Below are positions 1-10,832 of a DNA stretch of 58,559 nucleotides, piece after piece. Under the pieces are notes generated by a model. That model searched no databases. It saw nothing but the letters and a program-made list of their open reading frames with translations, and was not told the origin of the DNA. Position 1 is the first letter of the stretch; every line of letters begins with the position of its first letter. Where the stretch lies: NCBI GenBank assembly GCA_016191115.1, contig JACPPG010000078.1, forward strand, positions 1 to 58,559. The letters run 5' to 3'. The DNA is from Planctomycetia bacterium. Lineage in GTDB: Bacteria; Planctomycetota; Planctomycetia; Pirellulales; JACPPG01. The position numbers were made by a program, and so were the translations under genes.

Positions 1-2
1 AG

Positions 3-101
3 GCATCGAAGAAGTGGACCATGCCGATCCACCACTGGAAAACGGCCCTCAACCACTTCGCCATCCTCTTCGAGGACCGCCTGCCGAAACCTAGCAAATA
101 A
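3..101 (+). mobile_element. C-terminal end of an IS256/mutator-type transposase (cut by window edge)
   Basis: The frame starting at base 3 is open from the window edge to a TAA at 99-101. It ends with a KWTMPIHHWKTALNHF stretch followed by AILFEDRLP. This is the characteristic C-terminal tail of IS256-family (mutator-type) transposases: a KWTMP block, a W about seven residues on, then LNxFAIxFExR. The catalytic DDE part would lie to the left of the window, so I cannot say whether the element is intact. No obvious terminal inverted repeat was identified in the 240 bases after the stop. Confidence 0.65.
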
Positions 102-343
102 CGTTCCCCGCTACCCTGACACAAAACAAATTACAGGCCCCCTCTGCGCCGCCTGGAACGACCACTACCGACTCCAAGTCCTCAGCGGAAACTGACTTTT
201 GGTGCAATCGCCCTGCTGGCGCCCGCCGCATCAAGGCAGCTTCCGGTATGCTCTTACATTCATCATTCCGCATTCATCATTGATTTCCCGACCTCCCCTA
301 ATCCCTAGCCCCGAACCCCTAGGTACTAAAACGAGGTAGCAGG
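102..343. repeat. Intergenic region with an ATTCATCATT repeat and a CCCTA-rich stretch
   Basis: No gene is supported here. Bases 257-280 hold CATTCATCAT-TCCG-CATTCATCAT, the reverse-strand form of the ATGATGAATGCGGAATGATG motif seen again at 26545-26571 and, degenerate, at 22469-22500. Bases 293-322 are a run of CCCCTAATCCCTAGCCCC type, which also recurs (in the linker of the M56 gene near 40130-40165). Both look like dispersed short repeats. One could be part of the right end of the upstream insertion sequence. Confidence 0.45.
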
Positions 344-1135
344 TTGGCTGAATTTCCTGATAGAGAGTATAAGTACAAGATCACACTTTCGGCGATGCTG
401 CTGGCTGCATTGTTCTTTGGTTGCGCCGCGCTTGTCTTTGCACAAATTGCGCGATCAAACAACCAAGGGCTTATTCTTAATCGCATTATCGTGCTGCCAC
501 CTTTAGGCGCCGCAATGTTTTGGTGGGTGCTCACGGCGCTAAGCGCCGGCTTCGCCTTGGTCGCCGCACTTGCAATAATCCACGGCATCATTAACACCCA
601 GCGAATCGTTCTTACTTCGAGGACGATTATGGTGCCTGCTTCACGGTGGTCGTCGAAGGAAATTGCGATCCCGTACGTTTGCATCATCGATGTCATGGAA
701 ACTCGGGCCAAAGAGCACAGATTCCTCAAGATTCTACATTCGGATGGCGAGGTTGAAATCAGTAGTTCAATGCTTCCGACAATGGCCGCTTTCGACGAAA
801 TCCTTCAGATATTGTCACGGCATATCGAGTTGTTATCAACGGATGAATTGGAACGACACAAATCCCTCGTTACTGTACTTTCCCAGAGCTTGTGCCCACG
901 CTGCGGGCATCCATTTACAGTGTTAGCAGCCGAGGACGCCGTCCTCGCAGCAGAGCGTGATGCATCTGCACCTAGGCGTTTTGTGACGGGCTATCTTGTC
1001 CGGACCGAATTGAAAGATGCGCCGGTAGAGGTGAAACCGTTCTATCCGATTTGCTGTGATAATTGCCTGGCGCATTGGTGGTACGGCTTATTCCCAAGAA
1101 CTTTCAAGGCTAGAATCGAACCCGACGACAGTTAG
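344..1135 (+). CDS. Hypothetical membrane protein with C-terminal CxxC pairs
   Basis: A 263-residue protein starting at TTG 344, preceded by a purine-rich ACGAGGTAGCAGG. Two hydrophobic segments are visible, at about residues 15-36 and 62-88, followed by a cytoplasm-like region. The C-terminal third has CPRCGH (about residue 186) and CCDNC (about residue 238), which could form a zinc ribbon. I do not recognise a named family. The base composition is visibly lower in GC than the genes to its right. It also lies directly beside an IS256 tail, so it may be transferred DNA. The function is unknown. Confidence 0.7.
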   Translation: MAEFPDREYKYKITLSAMLLAALFFGCAALVFAQIARSNNQGLILNRIIVLPPLGAAMFWWVLTALSAGFALVAALAIIHGIINTQRIVLTSRTIMVPASRWSSKEIAIPYVCIIDVMETRAKEHRFLKILHSDGEVEISSSMLPTMAAFDEILQILSRHIELLSTDELERHKSLVTVLSQSLCPRCGHPFTVLAAEDAVLAAERDASAPRRFVTGYLVRTELKDAPVEVKPFYPICCDNCLAHWWYGLFPRTFKARIEPDDS

Positions 1136-1246
1136 ATGTGTTAGTCTACCGTGAGTGTGCCCGCAACTCTGTGGAGGTTAGTTGAGGCGCAGAAGAACAG
1201 CGCGGAGCTGGCCTAGAATCCACCCCCAACCCCTGCATCCGACGCC

Positions 1247-3139
1247 GTGGGCCGAGAGAAGAAGCGACCGAAGCGTGCCCCTCCGGCGGCGTCCCCCGCA
1301 CCGCTGTCCGAAGTGCCGGCATGGTTGTCCGTGGCCGGCGGCGCCGCGGTGCTCGGTGGTTTGACCATCGCGATGATGTGGTGGACCTGGGGCAAGTGGC
1401 CCGACGCGATCGTCGATTTCGGCCGCGAGCTGTACGTCCCTTGGCGATTGTCGGAAGGAGAGGTCCTGTACCGGGACGTGGCGCACTTTAACGGGCCGTT
1501 GTCCCAGTACGTCAACTCGGTATGGTTTCGCCTGTTCGGCGTGAGCCTCCGCACGCTCGCGCTGGCGAACCTGGCATTGTTCGGTGTCTCGGTCGCGCTC
1601 GTGTATGCGCTTGTGGCGCGGATCGCCAGCCGGGCGGTCGCTTTCGTGGCCTGCATCCTCTTCGTCCTTCTGTTCGGCTTCGCGCACTTCACGCTGTCGG
1701 GCAACTACAACTACATCTGTCCGTACTCGCACGAAGCGACGCACGGACTACTGTTGTCGCTGGCGGCCATGTATTTCCTGGGACGATTCGCGCGTCACCG
1801 GCGCGCGATGGACGTGGCCCTATGCGGCTTGTCGGTCGGCCTGGCGTTCCTGACCAAACCGGAGATTTTTGTCGCCGTCTTGCCTTCCACTTTGCTGGGA
1901 GTGGCGCTCGTGTTGTGGGACGAGCGGCCGACGCCCGCGCGGATCGCGTCGCGCGGTGGGGCGTTCTTGGCGGCGATGGTCGTGCCGCCGCTGGCGGCGT
2001 TCGGCCTGTTGTCGCTTGCCATGCCCGCCGGCGATGCGCTGGACGGCACGCTGGGCGGCACGCGGTGGTTGTTCAACTCGACCTTGACGTCGCAGCCTTT
2101 TTACCAGCAATCGGCGGGCGTGCTGGAACCGGCCGACAACCTGCGACGGATGGCCTTCATGGGCGGATGGTATGTGGTGTTCTTCGCGCCGCCCGTGGTT
2201 TTGGGCGTCGCGCTGCGAGGCCGGATGTGGCTGTGGTCCGCCGCGGCGGCGGCCGCCGACGTCGGGCTCTTGTGGTTTCTGCACTACCGCATTCCCTGGG
2301 CTGATCTGTTGCTTCCATTGCCGTTGGCGACGCTCGGCGTCGCGTGTGTCGCCGTCTATTGGTGGTCGCAAAGCGATGCCGCCGACCGGCCGCGCCTTGT
2401 GCTGGCGGTTTCGTTTACGCTTTTTGGGCTGTTGCTCCTGGCAAAGATCATTCTGAATGCGCGGATGTATCAGTACGGCTTCGTCCTGGCGGTGCCGGCC
2501 ACTTTGATGCTGCTGGTGTTTTTGGTGGACTGGTTGCCTCGATGGCTCGACCGCCGCGGCCGCAGCGGCGCCCCCTTGCGGTTCGCCGTATTGGCCACCC
2601 TCGCCCTGATCACCTTTTGGCGCGGCGGCCATTCGAGCAGGAACTACGCGGCCAAGACCGTGCCCGTCGGCTCTGGCGGTGACGCGATCTGGTGCGACCG
2701 CCAGGGACGCAGCATGAACCTTGCGCTCGGCGAGATTGCCGGCTTTCCGGCCGAGGCGACATTCTCCGTCCTGCCCGAGGGCGTGATGCTGAATTACCTG
2801 TCGCGGCACACGAACCCGACGAAATACCTGTCTCTCATGCCGCCGGAAGTCATCATGTTCGGCGAGGATCGGATCATCGAGTCGTTCCGCGAGCACCCGC
2901 CGGACTTTCTCATCTGGACGGATGAAGACACACGGGGCTACGGCTATGAGCGGCTCGGCGTGGGTTACGGCGAACGCCTCGTCGATTGGTTGAGCAAACA
3001 CTGCGAAGTGGTGAAGACAGGCCAGGGCGCCAACACGAACCTTAGCTTCGCGGTGCTCAAGTGGCGCGACGAAGAGGCGGCCGAGCCGTCAAATCCAGAC
3101 GAGCGACCTCACTCTGCCGATGGCGACCGCGCGCGATAG
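1247..3139 (+). CDS. GT-C-type membrane glycosyltransferase (PMT/ArnT-like)
   Basis: A 630-residue polytopic membrane protein starting at GTG 1247. A basic N-terminus (GREKKRPKRAPP) precedes the first membrane span near residue 25. An acidic loop with DFGRELYVPW and YRDVAHFNGPLSQY follows, then about ten hydrophobic segments to residue 440 and a soluble C-terminal domain of about 190 residues. This is the plan of GT-C enzymes, which use polyprenyl-phosphate sugar donors: an acidic first periplasmic loop and many spans. The donor and acceptor cannot be read from the sequence. The gene converges on the aconitase gene. Its TAG at 3137-3139 is separated from the opposing stop by a single base. 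Confidence 0.75.
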   Translation: MGREKKRPKRAPPAASPAPLSEVPAWLSVAGGAAVLGGLTIAMMWWTWGKWPDAIVDFGRELYVPWRLSEGEVLYRDVAHFNGPLSQYVNSVWFRLFGVSLRTLALANLALFGVSVALVYALVARIASRAVAFVACILFVLLFGFAHFTLSGNYNYICPYSHEATHGLLLSLAAMYFLGRFARHRRAMDVALCGLSVGLAFLTKPEIFVAVLPSTLLGVALVLWDERPTPARIASRGGAFLAAMVVPPLAAFGLLSLAMPAGDALDGTLGGTRWLFNSTLTSQPFYQQSAGVLEPADNLRRMAFMGGWYVVFFAPPVVLGVALRGRMWLWSAAAAAADVGLLWFLHYRIPWADLLLPLPLATLGVACVAVYWWSQSDAADRPRLVLAVSFTLFGLLLLAKIILNARMYQYGFVLAVPATLMLLVFLVDWLPRWLDRRGRSGAPLRFAVLATLALITFWRGGHSSRNYAAKTVPVGSGGDAIWCDRQGRSMNLALGEIAGFPAEATFSVLPEGVMLNYLSRHTNPTKYLSLMPPEVIMFGEDRIIESFREHPPDFLIWTDEDTRGYGYERLGVGYGERLVDWLSKHCEVVKTGQGANTNLSFAVLKWRDEEAAEPSNPDERPHSADGDRAR

Positions 3140-3140
3140 T

Positions 3141-5861
<2,721 letters not shown>

Positions 5862-5961
5862 GGCCGACGGGCCCTCGACCGGAAAATGGGGCTGCTTGTC
5901 ACGCTCTAGCGCGGATTTTAGCAGGCGCGGCGCGGTTTGTCTGGGGGGCGGATAACAGGCC

Positions 5962-6116
5962 CAGGGCCATTCTGTTTTCAAAATGGCGAGGCGGGAAAAT
6001 GGACTGGCTCCGAGCATAAACAGCGCAAGTCCTTTCAGACCAACGTTGCGTCTCGGTGCCTGTCCCACTTTCCCGCCGGTGCGCCGCCGGCAAGCTTGAA
6101 TCTGTGAACGGCCCTG
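5962..6116 (-). repeat. F1 hairpin MITE, copy 1 (complete, 10-bp target duplication)
   Basis: 155 bp, starting CAGGGCCATTCTG and ending GAACGGCCCTG, so the outer inverted repeat is CAGGGCC. It is flanked by a perfect 10-bp direct repeat ATAACAGGCC at 5952-5961 and 6117-6126. Inside is a long imperfect hairpin with a stem of about 26 bp. Orientation is minus relative to copy 7, taken as the reference. It sits between the divergent acnA and AAA ATPase genes. Confidence 0.9.
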
Positions 6117-6325
6117 ATAACAGGCCGATCCGGCACGACCGGCCGATTCGGGCGGCCGGTCGCTTGTGCCGATTTGACCGCGGAAGCGGAAAAACTAGAG
6201 TTGCTTGCCCCTTCTCGGTGAGCGGTTCGCGGCGTTGCGCGGCAGCCTCTGTGGCTGGCCGCGCGCAAGGCCGATCCTTGCTTCGATGTTCCTTCCACCT
6301 GGGCTCCTGGGGAACCTCTTGCGCT

Positions 6326-7894
6326 ATGTCTGAAACGCAAAAATCGCCGACCGCCGACGAACTATCGCAAGACGATCTACTGAAGCGACTAGCCGGACAC
6401 GGCACCACCGACGACGACTTGGACACGTGGGCCAGCGTCGCCGCCACGCAGCCCGAGGCCGAGACGGCGGGCGGCGTCGTCGAGCCGGAAGCCCCGGAGG
6501 GCGAGGCAACGCCGCCGGTGGAGCAGCGGGTCGATCAGAAGCTCGACCTGTTGTTGAACCGCATCAATCAGCTTCGCGTCGGCGGTGCGCCCAGCGCGAC
6601 CGGAGCGCCATCAGTGCCTTTGACGAAGGACAGCAACACGTTCGTCCCTCTCGAGCCTTCGAGCTGGGGACAAGCGCAAGTCACCGAGGCGGAAGTCGAA
6701 GAGCTGTGCATGAAATATCTGCTGGCCTGCGGCTGCGCCACGGGCGTCGAGGTCGCCGACCAGGCGAAGCTGCCGTTCAAGCTTATCGAGGGGCTGCTGC
6801 GGCAATTGAAGGCCGACCAGTTGCTCTACTATCGTGGGACGGCCACGATGGGGGACTATCAATATCAACTCACGGATATGGGCCGCGAACGAGCCCGCCG
6901 CTACGCGGATCATTGCACTTACTTCGGCTCGGCGCCGGTGTCGCTATCGGACTACATCGATAGCGTGACGTTGCAGTCGCTCACGAACCAGCATCCCTCG
7001 AGCGAAGACCTGCACAACGCCTTCTCCGATTTGCTCTTGGACAAGCGGATGCTCAACCGCCTCGGCCCGGCCATCAACTCGGGCCGCGGGTTGTTCCTCT
7101 ACGGTGCGCCGGGCAACGGCAAGACGAGCATCGCCGAGCGCGTCACCGGCGCGTTCGGACCGTATATCTGGATTCCGCGAGCCATCGGCGTCGACGGCGA
7201 GATCATCCGTCTGTACGACCCCAGCAACCATTACCAGGCGCCGCTGGAGCGCGGCGAAGGCCTGATCAATGAAGATCGCATCGACCGCCGCTGGATTCGC
7301 GTCCGCCGGCCGACGATCGTCGCCGGCGGCGAGCTCACCATGTCCGCCCTGGAAGTGACGCTCAATAGCGCCACGGGCATCAGCGAGGCCCCGCTGCAAT
7401 TGAAGAGCAATTGCGGCACGCTGGTGATCGACGACTTCGGTCGGCAGCGGATGAGCACCGACGAGCTGTTGAATCGGTGGATCGTGCCACTGGAAAAGCG
7501 GTACGACTTCCTCAATCTGCCCAACGGCAAAAAGGTGCAGGTCCCTTTCGATCAGCTCATCATTTTCTCGACGAACCTCGAGCCCAAGGACCTGGTCGAC
7601 GACGCGTTTCTACGTCGTATCCCGTACAAGATCGACGTGTCCGATCCGTCGGAGCAGGACTTCCGCGAGCTTTTCAAGATGCTCGCGCCCAAGATGGGCT
7701 TCGCGTACAGCGACGAAGCGATCGACTACCTGATCAAGACGCACTATCGGCCCGTCAATCGCCCGTTCCGTTGTTGCCAGCCGCGCGACCTGCTGTTGCA
7801 GATTCGCAATTTCTGCCATTACCAGAACCAGCCGCTGGAAATCACCCACGAGAACCTGGACTTCGCGGTGGCCAACTACTTCGCCATTATGTAA
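6326..7894 (+). CDS. AAA-family ATPase with an N-terminal winged-helix-like region
   Basis: 522 residues from ATG 6326 (MSETQKSPTADELSQ). The N-terminal 110 residues are acidic and low in complexity. Residues of about 125-205 (TEAEVEELCMKYLLACG onward) look like a small helical, winged-helix-type domain. The ATPase core has Walker A GAPGNGKTS near residue 260, Walker B TLVIDDFGR near 368, and a sensor-like IIFSTNLEP followed by DAFLRRIPYKID. The C-terminal part (THYRPVNRPFRCCQPRDLL) fits an AAA lid. The substrate is unknown. The frame is open 90 codons further upstream only through the F1 repeat, so that extension is rejected. Confidence 0.8.
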   Translation: MSETQKSPTADELSQDDLLKRLAGHGTTDDDLDTWASVAATQPEAETAGGVVEPEAPEGEATPPVEQRVDQKLDLLLNRINQLRVGGAPSATGAPSVPLTKDSNTFVPLEPSSWGQAQVTEAEVEELCMKYLLACGCATGVEVADQAKLPFKLIEGLLRQLKADQLLYYRGTATMGDYQYQLTDMGRERARRYADHCTYFGSAPVSLSDYIDSVTLQSLTNQHPSSEDLHNAFSDLLLDKRMLNRLGPAINSGRGLFLYGAPGNGKTSIAERVTGAFGPYIWIPRAIGVDGEIIRLYDPSNHYQAPLERGEGLINEDRIDRRWIRVRRPTIVAGGELTMSALEVTLNSATGISEAPLQLKSNCGTLVIDDFGRQRMSTDELLNRWIVPLEKRYDFLNLPNGKKVQVPFDQLIIFSTNLEPKDLVDDAFLRRIPYKIDVSDPSEQDFRELFKMLAPKMGFAYSDEAIDYLIKTHYRPVNRPFRCCQPRDLLLQIRNFCHYQNQPLEITHENLDFAVANYFAIM

Positions 7895-7942
7895 GGGGGG
7901 GCGGGCATCCTGGTTCGCCTTCCGCGGCAGCGTGGCGCATCG

Positions 7943-8011
7943 TTGTAGGAGCCAACTCCCGTTGGCGATCTGCCTTCGATTCCGGTCGGCGACGGGAGTC
8001 GCCTCCTACAA
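7943..8011. repeat. Inverted repeat TTGTAGGAG...CTCCTACAA
   Basis: An imperfect palindrome between the AAA ATPase and lpd genes: TTGTAGGAGCCAACTCCCGT on the left and GACGGGAGTCGCCTCCTACA on the right. There is no T-run after it, so it is more likely a dispersed REP-like element than a terminator. The 35 bases before it hold a half copy of the GGGCGGGCATCC repeat. Confidence 0.55.
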
Positions 8012-8133
8012 ACGCGCGTGGCAACCACCCCGAAACGCCGCCATTGACCGCACCGCGCGACAGGATACGCTTGTGTTGCGGTCGCCTTGCCCGACGCGCA
8101 AACCACTCCACGATCGCTTTAGGCTAACGGAAC

Positions 8134-9564
8134 ATGCAGACTCAATTGGCAGTGCTGGGCGGGGGGCCGGGCGGCTATGCGGCGGCGTTCATGGCCGCCG
8201 ACCTGGGAATGGATGTCGTCTTGGTCGAGGCCGATCCGCGGTTGGGCGGCACCTGCCTGCTGCGCGGCTGCATTCCCTCGAAGGCCCTGTTGCACGTCGC
8301 CCGCGTGCTGGAAGAGGCCCGCGAAATGGCCGAGTGGGGCGTCGCCTTCAATCAGCCGAAGCTCAAGATCGAGGCGATGCGGGCCCGCAAGGAAAAGGTC
8401 ATCGAGACGCTCTCGGGCGGTCTGCGGCAATTGGCCAAGCAGCGCAAGGTCCGCGTTGTCCACGCCCGCGCCGTCTTCGAAAGCTCGCAGTCCCTGGTGT
8501 TGATGGGCGGTGACCCGTCGACCTATGAAGGTGACCGGCTGGCCTTCGAACACTGCATCCTGGCCACCGGCAGCGTGCCGGCCAAGATTCCCGCTTTCGA
8601 CCTGGCAACCGATCGCGTGATGGATTCGACCGGCGCGCTCGCGCTACCGGACATCCCCAAGAGTCTGCTCGTGGTCGGTGGCGGCTACATCGGGCTGGAG
8701 CTGGGCACCGTCTACGCCGAGCTGGGGACGGAAGTCACGGTCGTCGAGTTGACGAGCGGTCTCTTGCCCGGCGCCGACCGCGACCTGGTGCGGCCGCTGG
8801 CGAATCGTCTGAAGGAGCGGTTCAAGGCGATCCTGCTCGACACGAAGGTCGCTTCGCTCGCGGACAAAAAGGACTCGCTCGAAGTCGAGCTGGAAGGCAA
8901 GGACGGCAAGCGCAAGGAGAGTTTCAGCCGCGTGCTGGTCTCGGTGGGGCGCAAGCCGAATAGCGCCGGATTGGGACTGGAAAACACGCAGGTCGAGCTC
9001 GACAAGCGCGGCTTTGTGACCGTCGACCGGCAACAGCGCACCGCCGATCCGAAGATCTCGGCCATCGGCGACGTGGCGGGCGAGCCGATGCTCGCGCACA
9101 AGGCCACGCACGAGGGCAAAGTCGCCGTCGAGGCCCTGCTGGGCGAGTCGGCCGAGTTCGACGCCTTGGCCATTCCAGCCGTGGTGTTCACCGATCCCGA
9201 GATCGCCTGGGCCGGGCTTACCGAGGAGCAGGCCCAGCGCGACGGCCGCGAGATCGAGGTCGCCCGCTACCCGTGGGCCGCGATCGGCAAGGCGCAGGCA
9301 CTGGGCCGAACGGAGGGGGTCACAAAGCTGGTGATCGACCCGCACAGCGAACGGATCCTCGGGATCGGCATCTGCGGCGTCAATGCGGGCGACTTGATCA
9401 GCGAGGGCGTGCTGGCGATCGAGATGGGCTGCACAGTCCGCGACATCACCGAGTCGATCCACCCGCACCCCACGCTCAGCGAGACGATCGGCGCGGCCGG
9501 CGACGTGTATTTCGGCCTGGCGACGGAAATCTATCGCCCGCGCCGCGAAGCACAAAAGGCGTGA
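8134..9564 (+). CDS. lpdA: Dihydrolipoyl dehydrogenase (E3)
   Basis: A 476-residue flavoprotein disulfide reductase that reoxidises lipoamide in 2-oxoacid dehydrogenase complexes. Visible features are the N-terminal FAD site LGGGPGGYAAAF, the redox pair C41/C46 in GGTCLLRGCIPSK, and the NAD-site VVGGGYIGLELG near residue 184. The second FAD block is SAIGDVAGEPMLAHKA, and the dimer-interface active-site HPHPTLSE lies near residue 447. Length and motif order are normal for E3. No E1 or E2 gene is adjacent, so it probably serves complexes encoded elsewhere. Neighbouring gaps on both sides carry palindromic repeats. Confidence 0.93.
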   Translation: MQTQLAVLGGGPGGYAAAFMAADLGMDVVLVEADPRLGGTCLLRGCIPSKALLHVARVLEEAREMAEWGVAFNQPKLKIEAMRARKEKVIETLSGGLRQLAKQRKVRVVHARAVFESSQSLVLMGGDPSTYEGDRLAFEHCILATGSVPAKIPAFDLATDRVMDSTGALALPDIPKSLLVVGGGYIGLELGTVYAELGTEVTVVELTSGLLPGADRDLVRPLANRLKERFKAILLDTKVASLADKKDSLEVELEGKDGKRKESFSRVLVSVGRKPNSAGLGLENTQVELDKRGFVTVDRQQRTADPKISAIGDVAGEPMLAHKATHEGKVAVEALLGESAEFDALAIPAVVFTDPEIAWAGLTEEQAQRDGREIEVARYPWAAIGKAQALGRTEGVTKLVIDPHSERILGIGICGVNAGDLISEGVLAIEMGCTVRDITESIHPHPTLSETIGAAGDVYFGLATEIYRPRREAQKA

Positions 9565-9605
9565 CGCGCGCGGCCGGCTGTGATATCGTCTCTGCAGTCG
9601 CGGTC

Positions 9606-9669
9606 GGGAGGGCGAGGCTCCCGCCGAGCCGCGCGCCGAGAGCCGGCTCAGCAGGAGCTTCGCCCTCCC
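9606..9669. repeat. GGGAGGGCGAGGCTCC palindromic repeat
   Basis: An imperfect inverted repeat: GGGAGGGCGAGGCTCCCGCC on the left and GGAGCTTCGCCCTCCC on the right, around a GAGCC...GGCTC inner stem. The same module recurs at 10642-10722, 16333-16369 and, inside a coding region, at 40220-40247. There is no T-run. Confidence 0.65.
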
Positions 9670-9721
9670 AAACACGCCATCCGCGCCCAGAAAGCTCATC
9701 TACCACGCCTAAGCACACGCC

Positions 9722-10615
9722 ATGGCCACCAATTCCACAGTCCGCGACCTGTCGACAAAGCACCGCCCAGTATCCGATCTGTTCCCGCGTGCCGACACCG
9801 CCGAAGCTTGCGCGCGATACCGTCTGACCGACGAGCAGATCGCGTTCTACGACGAAAATGGCTATCTCTCCGGCATCCAGATACTGGACGACGCCCAAGT
9901 CGACGCGCTGCGGGCGGAATTGCAGGAGCTGTTCGACCCGGCGCATCCAGGCCACCATTTGTTCTACGAGTACCACTCGAACGAATCGGCCGATCCGAGC
10001 CACGTGCTGTTCCATGCATTGGGCGCGTGGCGGATCATGCCGGGCTTTCACGACTTGCTGTGGAACCCGGCGTTCACGGTGCCGGCCGCGCAGTTGCTCG
10101 GCGGGGCGGTGCGCTTCTGGCACGACCAGTTGTTCTGCAAGCCGGTCCACCACGGCGGCGTGGTCGCCTTTCACCAGGACTATTCTTACTGGACCCGAAC
10201 ACAGCCGATGGCCCACCTCACCTGCTGGATCGGGCTGGATGACGCGACGAGCGACAACGGCTGCCTGCAATACATCCCCGGCAGCCATCGCTTTAGCCTG
10301 CTGCCGATCACTGGCATCGCCGGCGGCATGGAAGCGGTCCGCGAGGTGCTCACGCCCGAGCAGCTTGCCAGGTTCCAGCCGTTCGCCGTCGAATTGAAGA
10401 AGGGGCAGTGCGCGTTTCATCACCCGCTGATGATCCACGGTTCGTACGAGAACCGCACGGACCGGCCGCGGCGTGCGGCGGTGGTGAACGCGTTCCGCGA
10501 CGGCGTCGCATCGGCCTCGGACAAGCCGCTCTTGGAAGGCGTGCCGCCGATCCCGCCCGGCCAAAAGATGGGCGGGCAATTCTTTCCGCTGCTCTGCGAT
10601 CCGGCGGTCTTATAG
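9722..10615 (+). CDS. Phytanoyl-CoA dioxygenase (PhyH) family protein
   Basis: 297 residues from ATG 9722. The fold is that of Fe(II)/2-oxoglutarate-dependent dioxygenases of the PhyH family. The HxD iron ligands are in AFHQDYSYW near residue 150. The distal histidine is in HHPLMIHGSYENRT, and the C-terminal arginine that holds 2-oxoglutarate is probably in the following DRPRRAAV. LQYIPGSHRFSLL is the usual PhyH loop. The substrate cannot be told from the sequence, since planctomycete genomes carry many such paralogues. There is no operon partner: both flanks are repeat-filled gaps. Confidence 0.85.
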   Translation: MATNSTVRDLSTKHRPVSDLFPRADTAEACARYRLTDEQIAFYDENGYLSGIQILDDAQVDALRAELQELFDPAHPGHHLFYEYHSNESADPSHVLFHALGAWRIMPGFHDLLWNPAFTVPAAQLLGGAVRFWHDQLFCKPVHHGGVVAFHQDYSYWTRTQPMAHLTCWIGLDDATSDNGCLQYIPGSHRFSLLPITGIAGGMEAVREVLTPEQLARFQPFAVELKKGQCAFHHPLMIHGSYENRTDRPRRAAVVNAFRDGVASASDKPLLEGVPPIPPGQKMGGQFFPLLCDPAVL

Positions 10616-10641
10616 TGCGCTGAGATTCAGGACAGGAGAAC

Positions 10642-10722
10642 GGGAGGGCGAAGACACTGCTGAGCCGTCTTGTTCTCGCGCGGCAGCGGCTCGGCGGGAG
10701 CCTCGCCCTGCCTCGCCCTCCC
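10642..10722. repeat. GGGAGGGCGA...TCGCCCTCCC palindromic repeat
   Basis: A second copy of the 9606-9669 family. The left end is GGGAGGGCGAAGAC and the right end GGAGCCTCGCCCTGCC, with a further TCGCCCTCCC at 10713-10722. The inner GAGCC/GGCTC pairing is preserved. It lies between the PhyH gene and the alkylation-repair pair. Confidence 0.6.
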
Positions 10723-10832
10723 GGGTCTCGCACGCAGCATGCTTTCCGCGGCAATCCTCCGTCGAAAAAATGCCCCGTGTCGATGTCCGAAAACGGCCAG
10801 ATGCCGGGTGCCCGCCGCGGTAGAATCCGGGC

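Noticed and set aside
6056..6325. 90-codon N-terminal extension of the AAA ATPase
   Set aside because: It begins inside F1 copy 1 and reads through repeat sequence. The protein-like acidic start is at ATG 6326.
7943..8011. Rho-independent terminator for the AAA ATPase gene
   Set aside because: The palindrome is large but has no T-run on either strand. A dispersed repeat is the better reading.
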